Positions 1-5,451 are shown, counted from the first letter of the stretch. The stretch is DNA of 64,000 nt from a virus (IMGVR_UViG_3300042544_001590:62001-126000); one strand, 5' to 3'. Program-made: numbers and translations. Notes: generated by a model not told the origin, from the sequence alone.

Positions 1-130
1 GCCTTTGGAAAAGGATTGGCAAAGCGGGACTGTTCGGGCATACATCAACGGCAAGGAAATCTTCGCCGCTCTGGAGAAGGGCAAGAACCAGCCTTGGATT
101 GTGCGCCATGTTGATGATCTGTTCGCATAA
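1..130 (+). CDS. C-terminal end of an unidentified protein (partial)
   Basis: An open frame enters from the left edge and ends with the TAA at 128-130, giving 42 sense codons. The translated end (ATINGKEIFAAL-like stretch, then a Trp and 'VRHVDDLFA') reads like a real protein end with the GC-rich codon use of the following array. No domain is recognisable in this fragment. It is probably the last member of a preceding run of small plus-strand early genes. Confidence 0.6.
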   Translation, partial: PLEKDWQSGTVRAYINGKEIFAALEKGKNQPWIVRHVDDLFA

Positions 131-135
131 TGTTC

Positions 136-435
136 CTAATCAGAATGTTCCTTGATATGACATAATCGACAAAGCCAAGTTATATCAAGAGGTTTGGAAT
201 AATCTTTATGATGCATTTCCTCGCCTATCTCACCACATATACAATTTTCGCGCAATATCTTACCACGTTTTAAATATACATTTGCTGTTGATCGTGCATT
301 AGCTTTCAATCGCTGAATATCACTAAGTTCTGAATGTTTGGTTCTATTGATTCGCATCCATTCAGCACGGCATGATTTACACCAACGTTGATTATTAACC
401 CGCTCATTCACTTTACATTTATTACAATATGTCAT
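136..435 (-). CDS. Small HNH endonuclease (free-standing homing-type)
   Basis: 99 aa. An N-terminal zinc-ribbon-like half carries two CxxC pairs (CNKC and CKSC). The C-terminal half has 'CICG', then 'MHHKDYSKP', then 'CRLCHIKEH', the zinc-bound beta-beta-alpha HNH nuclease pattern of phage homing endonucleases. The ATG at 435 is preferred over an upstream ATG because a CTAAGTATTATT motif lies directly before it, as in other late-type genes here. It is the only minus-strand gene at this end and is AT-richer than the array around it, which suggests a mobile insertion. Confidence 0.75.
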   Translation of the reverse strand: MTYCNKCKVNERVNNQRWCKSCRAEWMRINRTKHSELSDIQRLKANARSTANVYLKRGKILRENCICGEIGEEMHHKDYSKPLDITWLCRLCHIKEHSD

Positions 436-447
436 AATAATACTTAG
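436..447 (-). promoter_or_regulatory. Late/middle-type start motif of the HNH gene
   Basis: Read on the minus strand: CTAAGTATTATT immediately before ATG, matching the motif found at endolysin, ClpP and PhoH starts. Confidence 0.5.
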
Positions 448-486
448 AATATTGTTCCACATTTGTATAGTGGAACAAGTGATGTT

Positions 487-510
487 TAAAAACTAGCCTA
501 GACTGATCAC
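487..510 (+). promoter_or_regulatory. Early start element 1 (14-nt spacing)
   Basis: TAAAAACTAG followed by CTAGACTG and 'ATCAC' before the ATG at 511. The family is described under the finding for 487-5600. Confidence 0.7.
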
Positions 511-648
511 ATGAAGGAACTGCCACCGTGCCACAAAGATTCCCCCCTCCATGATAAATGGCTTGTCATTGTCGCTCAAATGGAGGATGAGGGATGCGAT
601 ACATCCGATGCCCAATCCATAGCCGATATTGAGGTGTTTAAAAACTAG
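511..648 (+). CDS. Small early protein, 45 aa, unknown
   Basis: Begins at the ATG fixed 14 nt after an AAAAACTAG element and ends on the TAG inside the next copy of that element (646-648). Acidic C-terminal half with 'QMEDEGCD'. No known family. The stop lying inside the next gene's element is the pattern of the whole array. Confidence 0.55.
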   Translation: MKELPPCHKDSPLHDKWLVIVAQMEDEGCDTSDAQSIADIEVFKN

Positions 649-665
649 ATTAAGATTTAGCTACC
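639..665 (+). promoter_or_regulatory. Early start element 2 (no ATG at the expected place)
   Basis: TAAAAACTAG, then ATTAAGATTTAGCTACC (17 nt), but position 666 reads AAT instead of ATG. It also supplies the TAG stop of the preceding gene. Confidence 0.55.
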
Positions 666-773
666 AATACAACGCCGGAGCCGCTGCGGAGCGGAGTCCC
701 CCGCAAAGGGACATATAAAAAAGCTTTTGTCGTTCGATTCCCGGATGCATACGGGATAGAGCAAGAGGACTAG
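666..773 (+). pseudogene. Small early ORF with a lost start codon
   Basis: The frame that should begin 17 nt after the element reads AAT ACA ACG and stays open for 35 codons to the TAG at 771-773. Its product has a protein-like end (KKAFVVRFPDAYGIEQED). No ATG, GTG or TTG occurs at the expected position. This could be a mutated start, a sequencing error, or coincidence. The rest of the 649-855 gap holds no ORF that I can support. Confidence 0.35.
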
Positions 774-831
774 CTATCCTTGGACAAGACGAAAGCGGAG
801 GGTTCGAAACCTTCCTCGGGCTTCCTTTTCT

Positions 832-855
832 TAAAAACTAAACCAGAATAACACC
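832..855 (+). promoter_or_regulatory. Early start element 3 (14-nt spacing)
   Basis: TAAAAACTAA, then ACCAGAATAACACC before the ATG at 856. The last base of the nonamer is A instead of G. Confidence 0.65.
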
Positions 856-1026
856 ATGACGAGACAATATACAAACCGACTGCTGGAAATGATCGAAGAT
901 GGTCTGCTTGACAAGGACAACGTGATCATGGCTTGTGTCAAATACATGTCGGAGGACGATGTGGAGGACATGATGAAATGCAACGAATTTCTGGAGGACG
1001 AAGAAGAGGAGGATGAGGACGAATAA
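856..1026 (+). CDS. Small acidic early protein, 56 aa
   Basis: Opens 'MTRQYTNRLLEMIEDG' and ends in a run of Glu/Asp (EDEEEEDEDE). The predicted product is a short helical protein with a strongly acidic tail, a shape often seen in phage proteins that mimic nucleic acid or bind basic host proteins (inference only). Start fixed by the early element. Its TAA stop is the first codon of the next element. Confidence 0.6.
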   Translation: MTRQYTNRLLEMIEDGLLDKDNVIMACVKYMSEDDVEDMMKCNEFLEDEEEEDEDE

Positions 1027-1050
1027 AAACTAGCGTAAGATAGCCTCACC
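1024..1050 (+). promoter_or_regulatory. Early start element 4 (17-nt spacing)
   Basis: TAAAAACTAG CGTAAGATAG CCTCACC before the ATG at 1051. The leading TAA is the stop of the gene ending at 1026. Confidence 0.75.
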
Positions 1051-1275
1051 ATGAAACGATACGCCATAAGATCAAAACAAAAGGAAATAGGATATATCAA
1101 ATTTACAGTTCCCACCATTGAAGTATTACATTTCAATTCTCCTTTCTTTCTTGGATCGTGGTGTGCTGACAATGGAACACTGTGGACATGTTTGGATGAT
1201 GGGAAAAACATTTTTGAGAATGAGAATGAAGCCAAGGAAAGATTGGCCGAAATCATCAAGGAATTGTTCGCTTAA
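1051..1275 (+). CDS. Small early protein, 74 aa, unknown
   Basis: N-terminal 'MKRYAIRSKQKEIGYIKF' suggests a small beta-rich domain. The C-terminal third ('NENEAKERLAEIIKEL') is helical. The layout resembles many phage proteins that present a sheet followed by one helix. No family assigned. The start follows element 4 and the TAA is shared with element 5. Confidence 0.65.
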   Translation: MKRYAIRSKQKEIGYIKFTVPTIEVLHFNSPFFLGSWCADNGTLWTCLDDGKNIFENENEAKERLAEIIKELFA

Positions 1276-1296
1276 AAACTAGACCAGAATAACACC
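1273..1296 (+). promoter_or_regulatory. Early start element 5 (14-nt spacing)
   Basis: TAAAAACTAG ACCAGAATAACACC before the ATG at 1297. The 14-nt segment is almost the same as in element 3. Confidence 0.7.
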
Positions 1297-1452
1297 ATGA
1301 TAATCACATACACCGCAAGATACGCAGATGGTGAAAAAGTCACGTTCACGGGAAAATTCGATGACCTGAAAGACTTTGGGAATTTCGCTCACCGTGAGAG
1401 CAAAAGGCCGAATTACAATGGTGATATGTTCATCATCATTAGCATCGTTTAA
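1297..1452 (+). CDS. Small early protein, 51 aa, unknown
   Basis: Starts 'MIITYTARYADGEKVTFTGKF', an alternating hydrophobic/polar beta pattern, followed by a short linker and a hydrophobic end 'MFIIISIV'. No family recognised. Start set by element 5; the TAA overlaps element 6. Confidence 0.6.
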   Translation: MIITYTARYADGEKVTFTGKFDDLKDFGNFAHRESKRPNYNGDMFIIISIV

Positions 1453-1476
1453 AAACTAGCCTAAGATTATCGCACC
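1450..1476 (+). promoter_or_regulatory. Early start element 6 (17-nt spacing)
   Basis: TAAAAACTAG CCTAAGATTATCGCACC before the ATG at 1477. Confidence 0.75.
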
Positions 1477-1560
1477 ATGAAACAACTCATCCTTGACACC
1501 CTCGCCGCGTTCTTCCTGTTCGCGTTCACTCCCATCGTCCTGTTCATCCTGATCGGATAA
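1477..1560 (+). CDS. Membrane micropeptide, 27 aa
   Basis: After 'MKQLILDTLA' nearly every residue is hydrophobic (AAFFLFAFTPIVLFILIG), so the product is a single membrane helix. The gene is short, but it has a full early element at exact spacing and a stop. A toxic or membrane-modulating early peptide is possible (inference). No family recognised. Confidence 0.6.
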   Translation: MKQLILDTLAAFFLFAFTPIVLFILIG

Positions 1561-1566
1561 CCTTTA

Positions 1567-1593
1567 TAAAAACTAGCGTAAGCTCGTAGCACC
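1567..1593 (+). promoter_or_regulatory. Early start element 7 (17-nt spacing)
   Basis: TAAAAACTAG CGTAAGCTCGTAGCACC before the ATG at 1594. The second block is TAAGCT rather than TAAGAT. Confidence 0.7.
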
Positions 1594-1848
1594 ATGAAAC
1601 TGAAAATAACAAGCACCGCACCAGTCGCAGTCGAAACCTATGTTGAGGGTAATATTGTCCTCGGGCATTTCGAGTACAACGAGGGTGATTCCGCCCTTGG
1701 GGTCAATCCCCACTTTGTCCTTGTCGATGAAGTGTCGGATGACTTCCCAATCCTTTGGGAAGGGCAGGAAGTGACCATTCACAACGGGTGGTTCATCTTC
1801 GATGACGTTCACTTCGGAGAAGTGAAATTCAAGTTCGCCGGATATTAA
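1594..1848 (+). CDS. Small early protein, 84 aa, unknown
   Basis: A beta-rich acidic protein with many aromatic residues ('HNGWFIFDDVHFGEVKF'). No recognised family. The opposite strand is also open here, but only the plus strand has an early element at 17-nt spacing. Confidence 0.65.
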   Translation: MKLKITSTAPVAVETYVEGNIVLGHFEYNEGDSALGVNPHFVLVDEVSDDFPILWEGQEVTIHNGWFIFDDVHFGEVKFKFAGY

Positions 1849-1852
1849 ACCA

Positions 1853-1868
1853 ACCCCGAAAGGGGTTC
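1853..1868 (+). terminator. Short GC hairpin after the 84-aa gene
   Basis: AACCCC-GAAA-GGGGTT: a 6-bp stem with a stable GAAA tetraloop just downstream of the stop, with no T-run. Could be an attenuator or a 3' stabilising hairpin. Confidence 0.4.
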
Positions 1869-1879
1869 AATCCCCCTTA

Positions 1880-1925
1880 TAAAAACTAGCCTAGACTGAT
1901 CTCGTAACCAACACCAACCAACACC
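1880..1925 (+). promoter_or_regulatory. Early start element 8 (long 36-nt spacing)
   Basis: TAAAAACTAG CCTAGACTGATCTCG, then an ACCAACA-repeated leader ending in CACC before the ATG at 1926. This is the only array gene with a substantial leader between element and ATG. Confidence 0.65.
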
Positions 1926-2165
1926 ATGACCAACAAACAAATCATCGCAAAATTCGTGCAAGGCGCAACCAAGGGCAAGAACAGCCTGAAAAGCATGTTC
2001 ATCGAGGGGGATACCCTTTACTCCTATGGCTATCACTTCCCGCTTGCAAGGCGGCAGGAGGGCGGTTTCTGGGTCAACCCTGACCGTTACAGCGTCACCA
2101 CCTCCAAGCAACAAGGTATGGTTCGCGGAGCCATTGTCAACGCGGGTTTCTCTTTCGTGGCATAA
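1926..2165 (+). CDS. Small early protein, 79 aa, unknown
   Basis: Basic N-terminus ('MTNKQIIAKFVQGATKGKN'), followed by a compact beta-like part ('GDTLYSYGYHFPLARRQ'). The second half of the sequence looks like a small domain displaying Gly, Trp and Tyr turns. No family assigned. Opposite- and other-frame ORFs here lack start signals. Confidence 0.65.
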   Translation: MTNKQIIAKFVQGATKGKNSLKSMFIEGDTLYSYGYHFPLARRQEGGFWVNPDRYSVTTSKQQGMVRGAIVNAGFSFVA

Positions 2166-2177
2166 CATGGTGAAAGT

Positions 2178-2207
2178 CCCCTCTCTCTGGTGGTTCGGAG
2201 AGAGGGG
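2178..2207 (+). terminator. Strong hairpin, possible terminator or attenuator
   Basis: A perfect 10-bp stem (CCCCTCTCTC with GAGAGAGGGG) and a 10-nt loop, 12 nt after a stop codon. There is no following T-run, so it may be a processing or attenuation structure rather than a classical terminator. Confidence 0.5.
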
Positions 2208-2217
2208 CAAACCATCT

Positions 2218-2229
2218 TAAAAACTAACT
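2218..2229 (+). promoter_or_regulatory. Early start element 9, truncated (2-nt spacing)
   Basis: TAAAAACTAA followed by only CT before the ATG at 2230. The CTAAGAT and CACC parts are missing. Confidence 0.5.
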
Positions 2230-2328
2230 ATGAGAGAACTCATTCTTATCCTCGCCGTTGTCGGCTTGCTTGCCTCTGGCTTGTGGCCTTTCGCCCTTGT
2301 CCTGTTTATCCTTTATCTCTGGTTTTGA
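2230..2328 (+). CDS. Membrane micropeptide, 32 aa
   Basis: 'MRELILILAVVGLLASG' then 'WPFALVLFILYLWF': one or two tightly packed hydrophobic segments with a single charged pair at the N-terminus. It is the second membrane micropeptide of the array. The element in front of it is truncated, so expression may differ from its neighbours. Function unknown. Confidence 0.5.
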   Translation: MRELILILAVVGLLASGLWPFALVLFILYLWF

Positions 2329-2347
2329 CAAGTCGGATTCCTCCTTT

Positions 2348-2374
2348 TAAAAACTAGCCTAGACTGATTGCACC
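2348..2374 (+). promoter_or_regulatory. Early start element 10 (17-nt spacing)
   Basis: TAAAAACTAG CCTAGACTGATTGCACC before the ATG at 2375. Confidence 0.75.
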
Positions 2375-2689
2375 ATGAGCAACTACCCATTGGAAGATAT
2401 CCTCCGCGCCCGTAAAACCACCATCACGGGAGTCCGTGAAAAGAGCTATGGCAAGCTCCATGAAGTCTATGGGGGCGCACCCTGTGACTGGTCAAAGGCA
2501 CAAGGCGCAACCCATACGCTTTACTGTGGGGAAACGTCCGGCTTGTATGGGCGACCCGGAACCGGAACCCGTCCCGCGAAACTCCTAAAAACCGTTCTCT
2601 ACGTGGGGAACGATGTCACCGACGACGACCAAATCATCTGGGACAAGTGGGACATCAAAACCATCTGGGAAAACGCAAATAAAAACTAG
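2375..2689 (+). CDS. Early protein, 104 aa, unknown
   Basis: Contains 'GKLHEVYGGAPCDW', then 'LYCGETSGLYGRPGTGTRPAK', and ends 'DKWDIKTIWENANKN'. The Gly/Tyr-rich middle resembles a small alpha-beta fold, but I do not recognise a family. It reads through the TAA-like bases of element 11 and stops on its TAG (2687-2689), the second frame closed by the element. Confidence 0.65.
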   Translation: MSNYPLEDILRARKTTITGVREKSYGKLHEVYGGAPCDWSKAQGATHTLYCGETSGLYGRPGTGTRPAKLLKTVLYVGNDVTDDDQIIWDKWDIKTIWENANKN

Positions 2690-2706
2690 ATTAAGATAGC
2701 TGCACC
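2680..2706 (+). promoter_or_regulatory. Early start element 11 (17-nt spacing)
   Basis: TAAAAACTAG ATTAAGATAGCTGCACC before the ATG at 2707. The preceding gene uses the internal TAG, showing that the element's different stops are actually used. Confidence 0.75.
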
Positions 2707-2919
2707 ATGAAAACTCAACAACTTATCCGCCGCCTGAACGTGGTTTTCCGCGATCACAATCTCCCAAAGCAAGAAACGTTTGAAGCTTGTTTTAAGCAAG
2801 CCGAAAGGAATTACTGGCTGAAGGGGAAAGACTTCGTTGCCGCTTGTGAAAGGGCAATGTCCCATGAACAGATTGACAAGGACAACGCGCTTCTCAAAGC
2901 CGCAGGATTCACCGCATAA
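2707..2919 (+). CDS. Small basic early protein, 70 aa
   Basis: Mostly helical and Lys/Arg-rich ('MKTQQLIRRLNVVFRDHNL', 'QAERNYWLKGKDFVAACERAM'). It could bind nucleic acid or a host protein, but no family is recognisable. Its composition and helical periodicity resemble the 57-aa protein at 3651 ('RFNRETFLKACGEA' against 'KQETFEACFKQAERN'), so the two may be distant relatives. Confidence 0.6.
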   Translation: MKTQQLIRRLNVVFRDHNLPKQETFEACFKQAERNYWLKGKDFVAACERAMSHEQIDKDNALLKAAGFTA

Positions 2920-2943
2920 AAACTAGCGCAAAATAGCTGCACC
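2917..2943 (+). promoter_or_regulatory. Early start element 12 (17-nt spacing)
   Basis: TAAAAACTAG CGCAAAATAGCTGCACC before the ATG at 2944. TAAGAT is degenerate (AAAAT). Confidence 0.7.
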
Positions 2944-3333
2944 ATGAAATACATCGCAAATATAATCCCCACGCTTGAAAAGATCGTTTCTACCCGTGAG
3001 GCGAACAGCGTCCCCTCCCAATTGACAAGGGGAGGGGAAATCAGGATTTACCCCGTCTGGAAAGATGGGGAGAAAGTCAAGGGCAAGCGTTTGCTTTCCT
3101 TCAAGCCCTATGTCCACCCCTCCAAAAGCGCGGAAGAGAATCACCGGAACTTGCAAGCGGAAGAGCAAGCGATCCAATCGGTTTTTCCAAGCTATCGCGC
3201 CCCCTCTCTGGCTCAAATCAAAACCCTTGGAAGCGCAATGAAAGCCATGACAAAGGAAATCTTGCGGGACGGTGCGATTGCCGAAAGGGGATTGCCGAAA
3301 GCAAGTGAAGTGTGGTTCGCTCGCCTTGCATAA
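2944..3333 (+). CDS. Early protein, 129 aa, unknown
   Basis: The largest gene of the array. An N-terminal beta-rich part ('GGEIRIYPVWKDGEKVKGKRLL') is followed by helical segments ('AEENHRNLQAEEQAI', 'LGSAMKAMTKEILRDGAI'). No family recognised. Start and stop are both set by flanking elements. Confidence 0.65.
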   Translation: MKYIANIIPTLEKIVSTREANSVPSQLTRGGEIRIYPVWKDGEKVKGKRLLSFKPYVHPSKSAEENHRNLQAEEQAIQSVFPSYRAPSLAQIKTLGSAMKAMTKEILRDGAIAERGLPKASEVWFARLA

Positions 3334-3357
3334 AAACTAGCGTAAGATAGCTGCACC
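3331..3357 (+). promoter_or_regulatory. Early start element 13 (17-nt spacing)
   Basis: TAAAAACTAG CGTAAGATAGCTGCACC before the ATG at 3358: the family consensus. Confidence 0.8.
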
Positions 3358-3582
3358 ATGAAAACACTGATCGGAACTAAAGTATTACACGGATCGCCCG
3401 GATATCAAACGCCGGAAACCATTGCGGAAATCACCCCGAAAGGGCATGACTTCGAGATGGTTTTCGAGTCGGGATTTTTCTCCACCTTGTCCTTGGATGA
3501 ACTCCATGAACTTCAAGACGATGGGGAAGTCCACTTCAAGGAAACACACGGCGGGTTCACCGTCATCACCCTGACCGCATAA
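3358..3582 (+). CDS. Small early protein, 74 aa, unknown
   Basis: A beta-rich acidic protein: 'IGTKVLHGSPGYQTPETIAEI', 'DFEMVFESGFFSTLSLDEL', 'GGFTVITLTA'. The pattern suggests an SH3-like small barrel, but this is only a shape impression. The TAA belongs to element 14. Confidence 0.6.
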   Translation: MKTLIGTKVLHGSPGYQTPETIAEITPKGHDFEMVFESGFFSTLSLDELHELQDDGEVHFKETHGGFTVITLTA

Positions 3583-3589
3583 AAACTAG
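3580..3589 (+). promoter_or_regulatory. Early start element 14, core only
   Basis: TAAAAACTAG followed directly by the 26-bp hairpin repeat instead of CTAAGAT and a start codon. Confidence 0.5.
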
Positions 3590-3614
3590 GGGGGAGCGCA
3601 TCCTACACGCTCAA
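3589..3614 (+). repeat. 26-bp hairpin repeat, copy 1
   Basis: Six G residues then AGCGCATCCTACACGCTCAA, identical over 26 bp to 5078-5103. GAGCG and CGCTC form a 5-bp stem with a 9-nt loop. Confidence 0.75.
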
Positions 3615-3626
3615 CGTCCTAGCGTT

Positions 3627-3650
3627 TAAAAACTAGCCTAAGATACCACC
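3627..3650 (+). promoter_or_regulatory. Early start element 15 (14-nt spacing)
   Basis: TAAAAACTAG CCTAAGATACCACC before the ATG at 3651. Compared with the consensus, 3 nt are removed between TAAGAT and ACC. Confidence 0.75.
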
Positions 3651-3824
3651 ATGACCAAGAAACACTTCGAGATCGTCGCATCCACCATCGCCGCAATGCC
3701 TTCCCATGCTCCAACGCTTCGCACACAGAAGCGTTCATGCGCTCTGGCCTTTGCCGATAGATTCCAAGCGGAATTTCCCCGCTTCAACCGTGAAACTTTC
3801 CTGAAAGCTTGCGGAGAAGCCTGA
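3651..3824 (+). CDS. Small basic early protein, 57 aa
   Basis: Ala/Arg-rich and helical ('MTKKHFEIVASTIAAMP', 'RSCALAFADRFQAEFPRF', 'NRETFLKACGEA'). It resembles small phage proteins built of two or three helices. The C-terminal 'FNRETFLKAC' is like the 70-aa protein at 2707. No known function. Confidence 0.6.
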   Translation: MTKKHFEIVASTIAAMPSHAPTLRTQKRSCALAFADRFQAEFPRFNRETFLKACGEA

Positions 3825-3829
3825 TCGTA

Positions 3830-3856
3830 TAAAAACTAGCCTAAGATAGCTGCACC
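3830..3856 (+). promoter_or_regulatory. Early start element 16 (17-nt spacing)
   Basis: TAAAAACTAG CCTAAGATAGCTGCACC before the ATG at 3857. Confidence 0.8.
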
Positions 3857-3997
3857 ATGATAAACAACATGTTATTCACCACCAGCGGCGTAGTCCTTGC
3901 CTATGCCATCACAAGAGATGCTGCCATCGCCATTTCCCAATTTGCTCGTCGTCCCGTTCGCTGGGGTGATGAATTGATTGGAGCAGAATACGCCTGA
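3857..3997 (+). CDS. Small early protein, 46 aa
   Basis: An N-terminal semi-hydrophobic stretch ('MLFTTSGVVLAYAITRDAAI') is followed by a basic segment ('QFARRPVRWGDEL'). It may be membrane-associated, with the Arg-rich part on the cytoplasmic side. No family recognised. Confidence 0.55.
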   Translation: MINNMLFTTSGVVLAYAITRDAAIAISQFARRPVRWGDELIGAEYA

Positions 3998-4024
3998 TAA
4001 AAACTAGCCTAAGATAGCTGCACC
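3998..4024 (+). promoter_or_regulatory. Early start element 17 (17-nt spacing)
   Basis: TAAAAACTAG CCTAAGATAGCTGCACC before the ATG at 4025, identical to element 16. Confidence 0.8.
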
Positions 4025-4258
4025 ATGAAAACTTACCAATTCAAAGACGGTGAATTCCAATTTTACTACGCGCAATACGGATCGATGGATCGTGACAAGC
4101 GCATCGTATTCCGTGTTCGAGTGGATCGTGACCCCAAGGAAAGGGCAAGAGAGAAGGGCATCACCGGATGGGATCGTATCATTCAAGTCTGGGAAGGACA
4201 AGAGTGGATGATTGATCAGTGGTTTGCCACCCATCAGGGAATGGAAGCCATTGCATAA
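4025..4258 (+). CDS. Small early protein, 77 aa, unknown
   Basis: A highly charged protein with many aromatic residues ('GEFQFYYAQYGSMDRDKRIV', 'RVDRDPKERAREKGITGWD'). Probably a small alpha-beta domain. No family assigned. The start is fixed by element 17 and the stop by element 18. Confidence 0.65.
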   Translation: MKTYQFKDGEFQFYYAQYGSMDRDKRIVFRVRVDRDPKERAREKGITGWDRIIQVWEGQEWMIDQWFATHQGMEAIA

Positions 4259-4282
4259 AAACTAGCGTAAGATTACTGCACC
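4256..4282 (+). promoter_or_regulatory. Early start element 18 (17-nt spacing)
   Basis: TAAAAACTAG CGTAAGATTACTGCACC before the ATG at 4283. Confidence 0.8.
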
Positions 4283-4576
4283 ATGAAACCGAAAACACAG
4301 AAAGAGATCGCACTGAAAGACGGCAGCACGCTTCCCAAGGGTCTGCCCGTCTCCTTCATCGATGGCAAGGACAGCCGTTGCCTTGTTCACTCGCCAAACC
4401 ATAGCGAGCCGTTACAAGTGCGTATTACAAGCGCATTTAAAGCCCCTTCCATGTCATCCTTGGAACGCTGGTCTTATGATAGCGTGTGTAAGACTCCCAC
4501 GGGCAAGCGGGTAGAGCCGGATGGACATGGCCCGGATGGTAGCCCAAGCTGGTTGCTGGTCTATGGTCTGATCTGA
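4283..4576 (+). CDS. Early protein, 97 aa, unknown
   Basis: 'KEIALKDGSTLPKGLPVSFI' and 'KDSRCLVHSPNHSEPLQVRI' suggest a compact beta barrel, perhaps SH3-like, with a basic loop. The C-terminus carries a Gly/Pro-rich turn. No family recognised. Confidence 0.6.
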   Translation: MKPKTQKEIALKDGSTLPKGLPVSFIDGKDSRCLVHSPNHSEPLQVRITSAFKAPSMSSLERWSYDSVCKTPTGKRVEPDGHGPDGSPSWLLVYGLI

Positions 4577-4603
4577 TAAAAACTAGGTTAAAGTATTGCT
4601 ACC
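4577..4603 (+). promoter_or_regulatory. Early start element 19 (17-nt spacing)
   Basis: TAAAAACTAG GTTAAAGTATTGCTACC before the ATG at 4604. Its GCTACC end is the first part of a 42-bp tandem duplication. Confidence 0.7.
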
Positions 4604-4681
4604 ATGAAACCTACCTACGAAGAGAAAGAAGCCTCCGTTGCTACCATGAAACCTACCTACGAAGAGAAAGAAGCCGCCGTT
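4598..4681 (+). repeat. 42-bp tandem duplication spanning a start codon
   Basis: 4598-4639 and 4640-4681 are identical except for one base (CCTCC against CCGCC). Each unit runs from GCTACC through the ATG and 11 further codons, so two in-frame start regions exist, at 4604 and 4646. Confidence 0.9.
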
Positions 4682-4795
4682 CGTTATGAAAACGATTGGT
4701 CTTGGAAATGCCCATGTCCTCCTGAAGATATCCAAGATGATCACAACTTTATCGCTTGGATCGACAATCACGGGGAGTGGATTTATCTCGGATAA
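4604..4795 (+). CDS. Small early protein with duplicated N-terminus, 63 aa
   Basis: The first 28 residues are two copies of a 14-residue unit beginning MKPTYEEKEA. The second copy starts at the in-frame ATG at 4646, so a 49-aa form is possible. The remainder ('WSWKCPCPPEDIQDDHNF', 'WIDNHGEW') is acidic and Trp-rich. The duplication carried the GCTACC leader with it, and the low divergence means it is recent. Confidence 0.65.
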   Translation: MKPTYEEKEASVATMKPTYEEKEAAVRYENDWSWKCPCPPEDIQDDHNFIAWIDNHGEWIYLG

Positions 4796-4819
4796 AAACT
4801 AGCGTAAGATTACTGCACC
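4793..4819 (+). promoter_or_regulatory. Early start element 20 (17-nt spacing)
   Basis: TAAAAACTAG CGTAAGATTACTGCACC before the ATG at 4820, identical to element 18. Confidence 0.8.
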
Positions 4820-5071
4820 ATGAAAAACAAAATCACCAAGCTGAATCGCCTGTTCCCGAACATCAAAGCCGTCTCCACCGTCGAGTGGGATGGGGAGGAA
4901 GGTGGCATCTGGTTCCGTCAGGAAGGTCGTTGCCATACGGATGGAATGCCATACTTCGATTACTACAACGACGAGCAGCAAGTCCATCCCGAGGTCGAGA
5001 AAGCCCTGAAAGGTATGGGCTTGTATGCGGAGCCATACGATGCCGGAACGTGGATGGCATTTGAAGCATGA
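4820..5071 (+). CDS. Small early protein, 83 aa, unknown
   Basis: 'LNRLFPNIKAVSTVEWDGEE' and 'GIWFRQEGRCHTDGMPYFDY' suggest strands and turns; the second half ('EVEKALKGMGLYAEPYD') contains a helix. This order (strands, helix, strand) is common in tiny phage alpha-beta proteins. No family recognised. Followed within 7 nt by the second hairpin repeat. Confidence 0.65.
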   Translation: MKNKITKLNRLFPNIKAVSTVEWDGEEGGIWFRQEGRCHTDGMPYFDYYNDEQQVHPEVEKALKGMGLYAEPYDAGTWMAFEA

Positions 5072-5077
5072 TCAAAA

Positions 5078-5103
5078 GGGGGGAGCGCATCCTACACGCT
5101 CAA
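5078..5103 (+). repeat. 26-bp hairpin repeat, copy 2
   Basis: Identical over 26 bp to 3589-3614. Both copies lie between a stop codon and the next early element. Confidence 0.75.
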
Positions 5104-5108
5104 GCTTT

Positions 5109-5135
5109 TAAAAACTAGGTTAAGATAGCTGCACC
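5109..5135 (+). promoter_or_regulatory. Early start element 21 (17-nt spacing)
   Basis: TAAAAACTAG GTTAAGATAGCTGCACC before the ATG at 5136. Confidence 0.8.
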
Positions 5136-5405
5136 ATGATACCATCCACTTACTACTCCCCGCGCCATAACGAAACCTTCACCGTGATTGTGGAGGAAGT
5201 CCAGCCCCATTGGGCGTGTGCAAGGTTCGCCAAGGTGCGGGTTCAGATTGGGCATTACAACTTCACAGGGGAACACTTCGTTGCCCGTGGACATGGCGAT
5301 GCAATGACGTTAGAAGCCGCCTATGAGATGGCGGTGAATGATGTTGAGCGTGTCGATGTCGAAGGTGTCGAGGAAGATTACTTGATGCTTCACGGATGCG
5401 ATTGA
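5136..5405 (+). CDS. Last gene of the early array, 89 aa, unknown
   Basis: 'YYSPRHNETFTVIVEEVQ' and 'GEHFVARGHGDAMTLEAAYEM' suggest a small alpha-beta domain whose C-terminal part is acidic. No recognised family. A strong terminator begins 11 nt after the stop, so this gene closes the transcription block. Confidence 0.65.
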   Translation: MIPSTYYSPRHNETFTVIVEEVQPHWACARFAKVRVQIGHYNFTGEHFVARGHGDAMTLEAAYEMAVNDVERVDVEGVEEDYLMLHGCD

Positions 5406-5415
5406 TATATCTAAC

Positions 5416-5451
5416 AGCCCCGCTGGTCTTCGGATCGGCGGGGCTTTTTTT
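5416..5451 (+). terminator. Rho-independent terminator of the early array
   Basis: AGCCCCGC (5416-5423) pairs with GCGGGGCT (5438-5445), an 8-bp GC-rich stem followed by a run of seven T. Confidence 0.9.

Noticed and set aside
673-750. A second tRNA-like stem GTCCC-CCGCAAA-GGGAC
   Set aside because: No T33, no matching T-arm and no acceptor; lies within the 666-773 reading frame.
739-822. tRNA-like fold with T-arm GAGGG-TTCGAAA-CCTTC and an anticodon-like stem
   Set aside because: The acceptor pairs poorly, the D-arm is incomplete, and half of the region is an open reading frame following an early element. The T-arm match alone is not enough.
831-1259. 142-aa minus-strand ORF, Ser/Phe-rich
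   Set aside because: Antisense shadow of two small plus-strand genes with early elements; low-complexity composition.
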